Shown here one piece after another: positions 29,667 to 30,756 of a DNA stretch of 30,756 bases. The DNA comes from a virus. The stretch lies in IMG/VR virus record IMGVR_UViG_3300031839_000325, positions 1-30,756 of that record. One strand, 5' to 3'. Position 1 is the stretch's first letter; each line of letters opens with the position of its first letter. The position numbers and the translations under genes are program-made. The notes under the pieces are model-generated. The model was not told where the DNA came from, did not search any database, and saw only the letters and a list, made by a program, of their open reading frames with translations.

Positions 29667-30083
29667 TTAATTCCCCTTAGAAATTAACAATGAAACAATA
29701 AAGCCCATTACACCTAAAGAAAGCAAGACAAGAATTGTAATTGCAATTCCCTCAACAATTTGCTGACGCATTTCCTGTTGCTTGTAAATCATCTCTTGAC
29801 GCTCTTTACGGATGCGTCCTTCAAGATGAATAAGATCTGCCCAAGACTGTGGGCCATAAGTCATTTGCAAATATTGTTTAAGCTCGGCACGCTGCGCTTC
29901 TAACTTTTTTTTAGCAGCATAGACTTGCAATGCCTGTTGCTGCACAGTGTCTGCGCCTTGCAACTTCTTAAATAATGGAGGATTCTTAGCTTGCTTCTCA
30001 GCTTGGTCAATGTCAGACGCAGCCTTCATCCATCGAGACACATCATTGATGCAAGACTCGAGGTCACGACCAGCACTAATCAT
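29667..30083 (-). CDS. Membrane-anchored coiled-coil protein; true start probably upstream at 30149
   Basis: 138 residues from the first canonical ATG: a charged helical region (about 1-105) with 'DVSRWMKAASDIDQAEKQAK', then a C-terminal membrane helix ('IAITILVLLSLGVMGFIVSL', about 112-131). The frame stays open upstream, and 22 codons from 30149 (beginning ATA GAC CCG ATT) encode DPITIGAAVSGATAAFNTIK. This matches the usual 'M-[I]-D-P-I-T-x-x-A-A' N-terminus of this phage family as I recall it. AAAGGG lies 8 nt before that ATA. A non-canonical ATA start (160 residues) is thus likely; see findings. Function unknown; the type is frequent next to lysis genes. Confidence 0.68.
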   Translation of the reverse strand: MISAGRDLESCINDVSRWMKAASDIDQAEKQAKNPPLFKKLQGADTVQQQALQVYAAKKKLEAQRAELKQYLQMTYGPQSWADLIHLEGRIRKERQEMIYKQQEMRQQIVEGIAITILVLLSLGVMGFIVSLLISKGN

Positions 30084-30145
30084 CTGCTTTATAGTGTTAA
30101 ACGCTGCTGTAGCCCCGCTGACAGCCGCACCTATAGTAATCGGGT

Positions 30146-30349
30146 CTATGACAACATCCCTTTCCGCAGTGGCTTACACTTCCAGCTAATAGGCATAAGG
30201 CCGTAAGCCATCTCCCCGATGTCACGACCCATTTCCATAGCACGTTCTTCGCAAGCCTTCATCGTTGGATAAGGGCCGCGAACATCGTGGAACTCAATAC
30301 ATTCAGTTGGGGTTGCTATTGCACAGGCTAATACAATTGCCTTAAACAT
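30146..30349 (-). CDS. Small protein with hydrophobic N-terminus, four cysteines
   Basis: 67 residues from ATG 30349. A longer TTG start at 30409 would lie within the next gene and is rejected. The N-terminus MFKAIVLACAIATPTECIEF is a short hydrophobic segment, possibly a signal or anchor. Cys9, 17, 33 and 58 could form disulfides if exported. The rest is polar (KACEERAMEMGRDIGEMAYG). It overlaps the upstream gene by 8 nt (ATGTTTAA). Function unknown; an exported virion or lysis accessory protein is possible. Confidence 0.62.
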   Translation of the reverse strand: MFKAIVLACAIATPTECIEFHDVRGPYPTMKACEERAMEMGRDIGEMAYGLMPISWKCKPLRKGMLS

Positions 30350-30503
30350 TTTTCCGCAGAGCCTTGCGGATGCGGATAACAAGAAGCACAATACCAATAA
30401 GACCAGCAACCAGCGTTACCCACTCGTTCAGAGCGTGTAACCAAACTGGGCTAGTGATTGCACCTACTGCCAGAGCAATGTCGGTATGTGCTTCGTTGTC
30501 CAT
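30342..30503 (-). CDS. Small membrane protein (53 residues)
   Basis: MDNEAHTDIALAVGAITSPV, then a hydrophobic helix (about 28-45, 'EWVTLVAGLIGIVLLVIRI') with a basic C-terminus RIRKALRKNV: an N-out/C-in single-pass protein. Its ATG follows the upstream stop by 5 bp, with AAGGTAA as the ribosome site. A holin-like or spanin-accessory role is possible; I recall similar short 'T7 gp17.5-type' holin-like proteins but cannot assign it. Confidence 0.65.
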   Translation of the reverse strand: MDNEAHTDIALAVGAITSPVWLHALNEWVTLVAGLIGIVLLVIRIRKALRKNV

Positions 30504-30508
30504 TTACC

Positions 30509-30756
30509 TTACTCCGTTGGGCGGGCAGCGTAAGCAGCCTTGGCTGCGTCAGTAAATACAGTGCCAGCAATAGCTTGTACGTCAGAACCCTCGGCTGATA
30601 AGTCAGCGTCAGGCATTAAAACGTGACGATGGAAAGTGCGACTGATCTCATCTCCGTCTTCAGTAATAACTGTTGCTGCACGAACTTGGATTGATGACCA
30701 ATCACCGTGGCTAATTACTTCAATCTTGTCGTTAGTTGTTGTTTTCTCTAGTGCCA
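30509..30756 (-). CDS. Small structural-type protein, lacking only the first base of its start codon
   Basis: The frame begins TGGCACTAGAG at the right edge. Adding one A gives ATG GCA CTA GAG, so the protein would be MALEKTTTNDKIEVISHGDW and so on, 82 residues, ending YAARPTE. It is beta-rich and acidic, with 'VRAATVITEDGDEISRTFHR' in the middle. I recognise it as a conserved small protein of marine podo- and cyanophages near the tail-fibre end, without known function. That would agree with a position downstream of the tailspike in a circular map. Confidence 0.7.
   Translation of the reverse strand, partial: ALEKTTTNDKIEVISHGDWSSIQVRAATVITEDGDEISRTFHRHVLMPDADLSAEGSDVQAIAGTVFTDAAKAAYAARPTE

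Noticed and set aside
1-30756. tRNA genes, CRISPR arrays, insertion sequences, integrase
   Set aside because: Looked for by eye on both strands; no cloverleaf, regularly spaced repeats, transposase or recombinase was recognised. A covariance-model scan would be decisive for tRNAs.

Overview
The window is part of a double-stranded DNA bacteriophage genome, most likely a podovirus. A nearly complete T7-type virion module lies on the minus strand: terminase large subunit, gp7.3-like protein, portal, scaffold, capsid, tail tubular proteins A and B, three internal (ejection) proteins and a T7-type tail fibre/tailspike. A lambda-type replication and recombination module lies on the plus strand. No RNA polymerase, DNA polymerase, primase-helicase or integrase is visible, so transcription and DNA synthesis are probably borrowed from the host. 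The small basic proteins and structural genes resemble those of marine podoviruses, perhaps from an alphaproteobacterial host; that assignment is inference from familiarity, not a search.

Layout. (1) 1-20177, minus strand, late genes, transcribed leftward from a candidate promoter at 20215-20244: small terminase, a cluster of small mostly basic proteins (17838-19529), large terminase, gp7.3-like protein, portal, a small structural protein, scaffold, Gp13-like acetyltransferase-fold protein, major capsid protein, a small protein, a UUCG terminator-like hairpin, tail tubular A and B, ejection proteins gp14/gp15/gp16-like, and the N-terminal 480 residues of a tailspike cut by the left edge. Many junctions are TAATG or ATGA overlaps. 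(2) 20178-20593, a GC-rich, structure-rich divergent intergenic region. (3) 20594-27393, plus strand, early genes: small unknowns, two winged/HTH regulators, an XRE regulator, a PD-(D/E)XK nuclease, a lambda O-like initiator carrying iteron-like repeats, a possible helicase-loader partner, lambda-type exonuclease, annealing protein and an SSB-like protein. Most of these genes share the ribosome site GGAGAACCA. (4) 27347-30756, minus strand: M15 endolysin, two holin-like proteins, metallophosphoesterase, and small membrane or structural proteins. It is interrupted by one plus-strand gene (28399-28734).

The most interesting signal is a 16-bp palindrome, ACTGCA-N4-TGCAGT, found three times in the early region: upstream of the membrane-protein gene at 21247, in the promoter of the HTH gene at 23487, and in the promoter of the exonuclease/annealing operon at 25446. 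In two cases it fills the spacer between sigma70-like -35 and -10 boxes. This looks like a small autoregulated repressor circuit. Other points of interest are a lambda-like origin candidate inside the initiator gene, an 11-nt motif repeated before late gene groups, and a hairpin presenting a Shine-Dalgarno in its loop.

The left edge cuts the tailspike gene. The right edge cuts a minus-strand gene so that only the first base of its start codon is missing. If the genome is circularly permuted, the right-edge genes would lie downstream of the tailspike in the same leftward transcript; this cannot be shown from the window.
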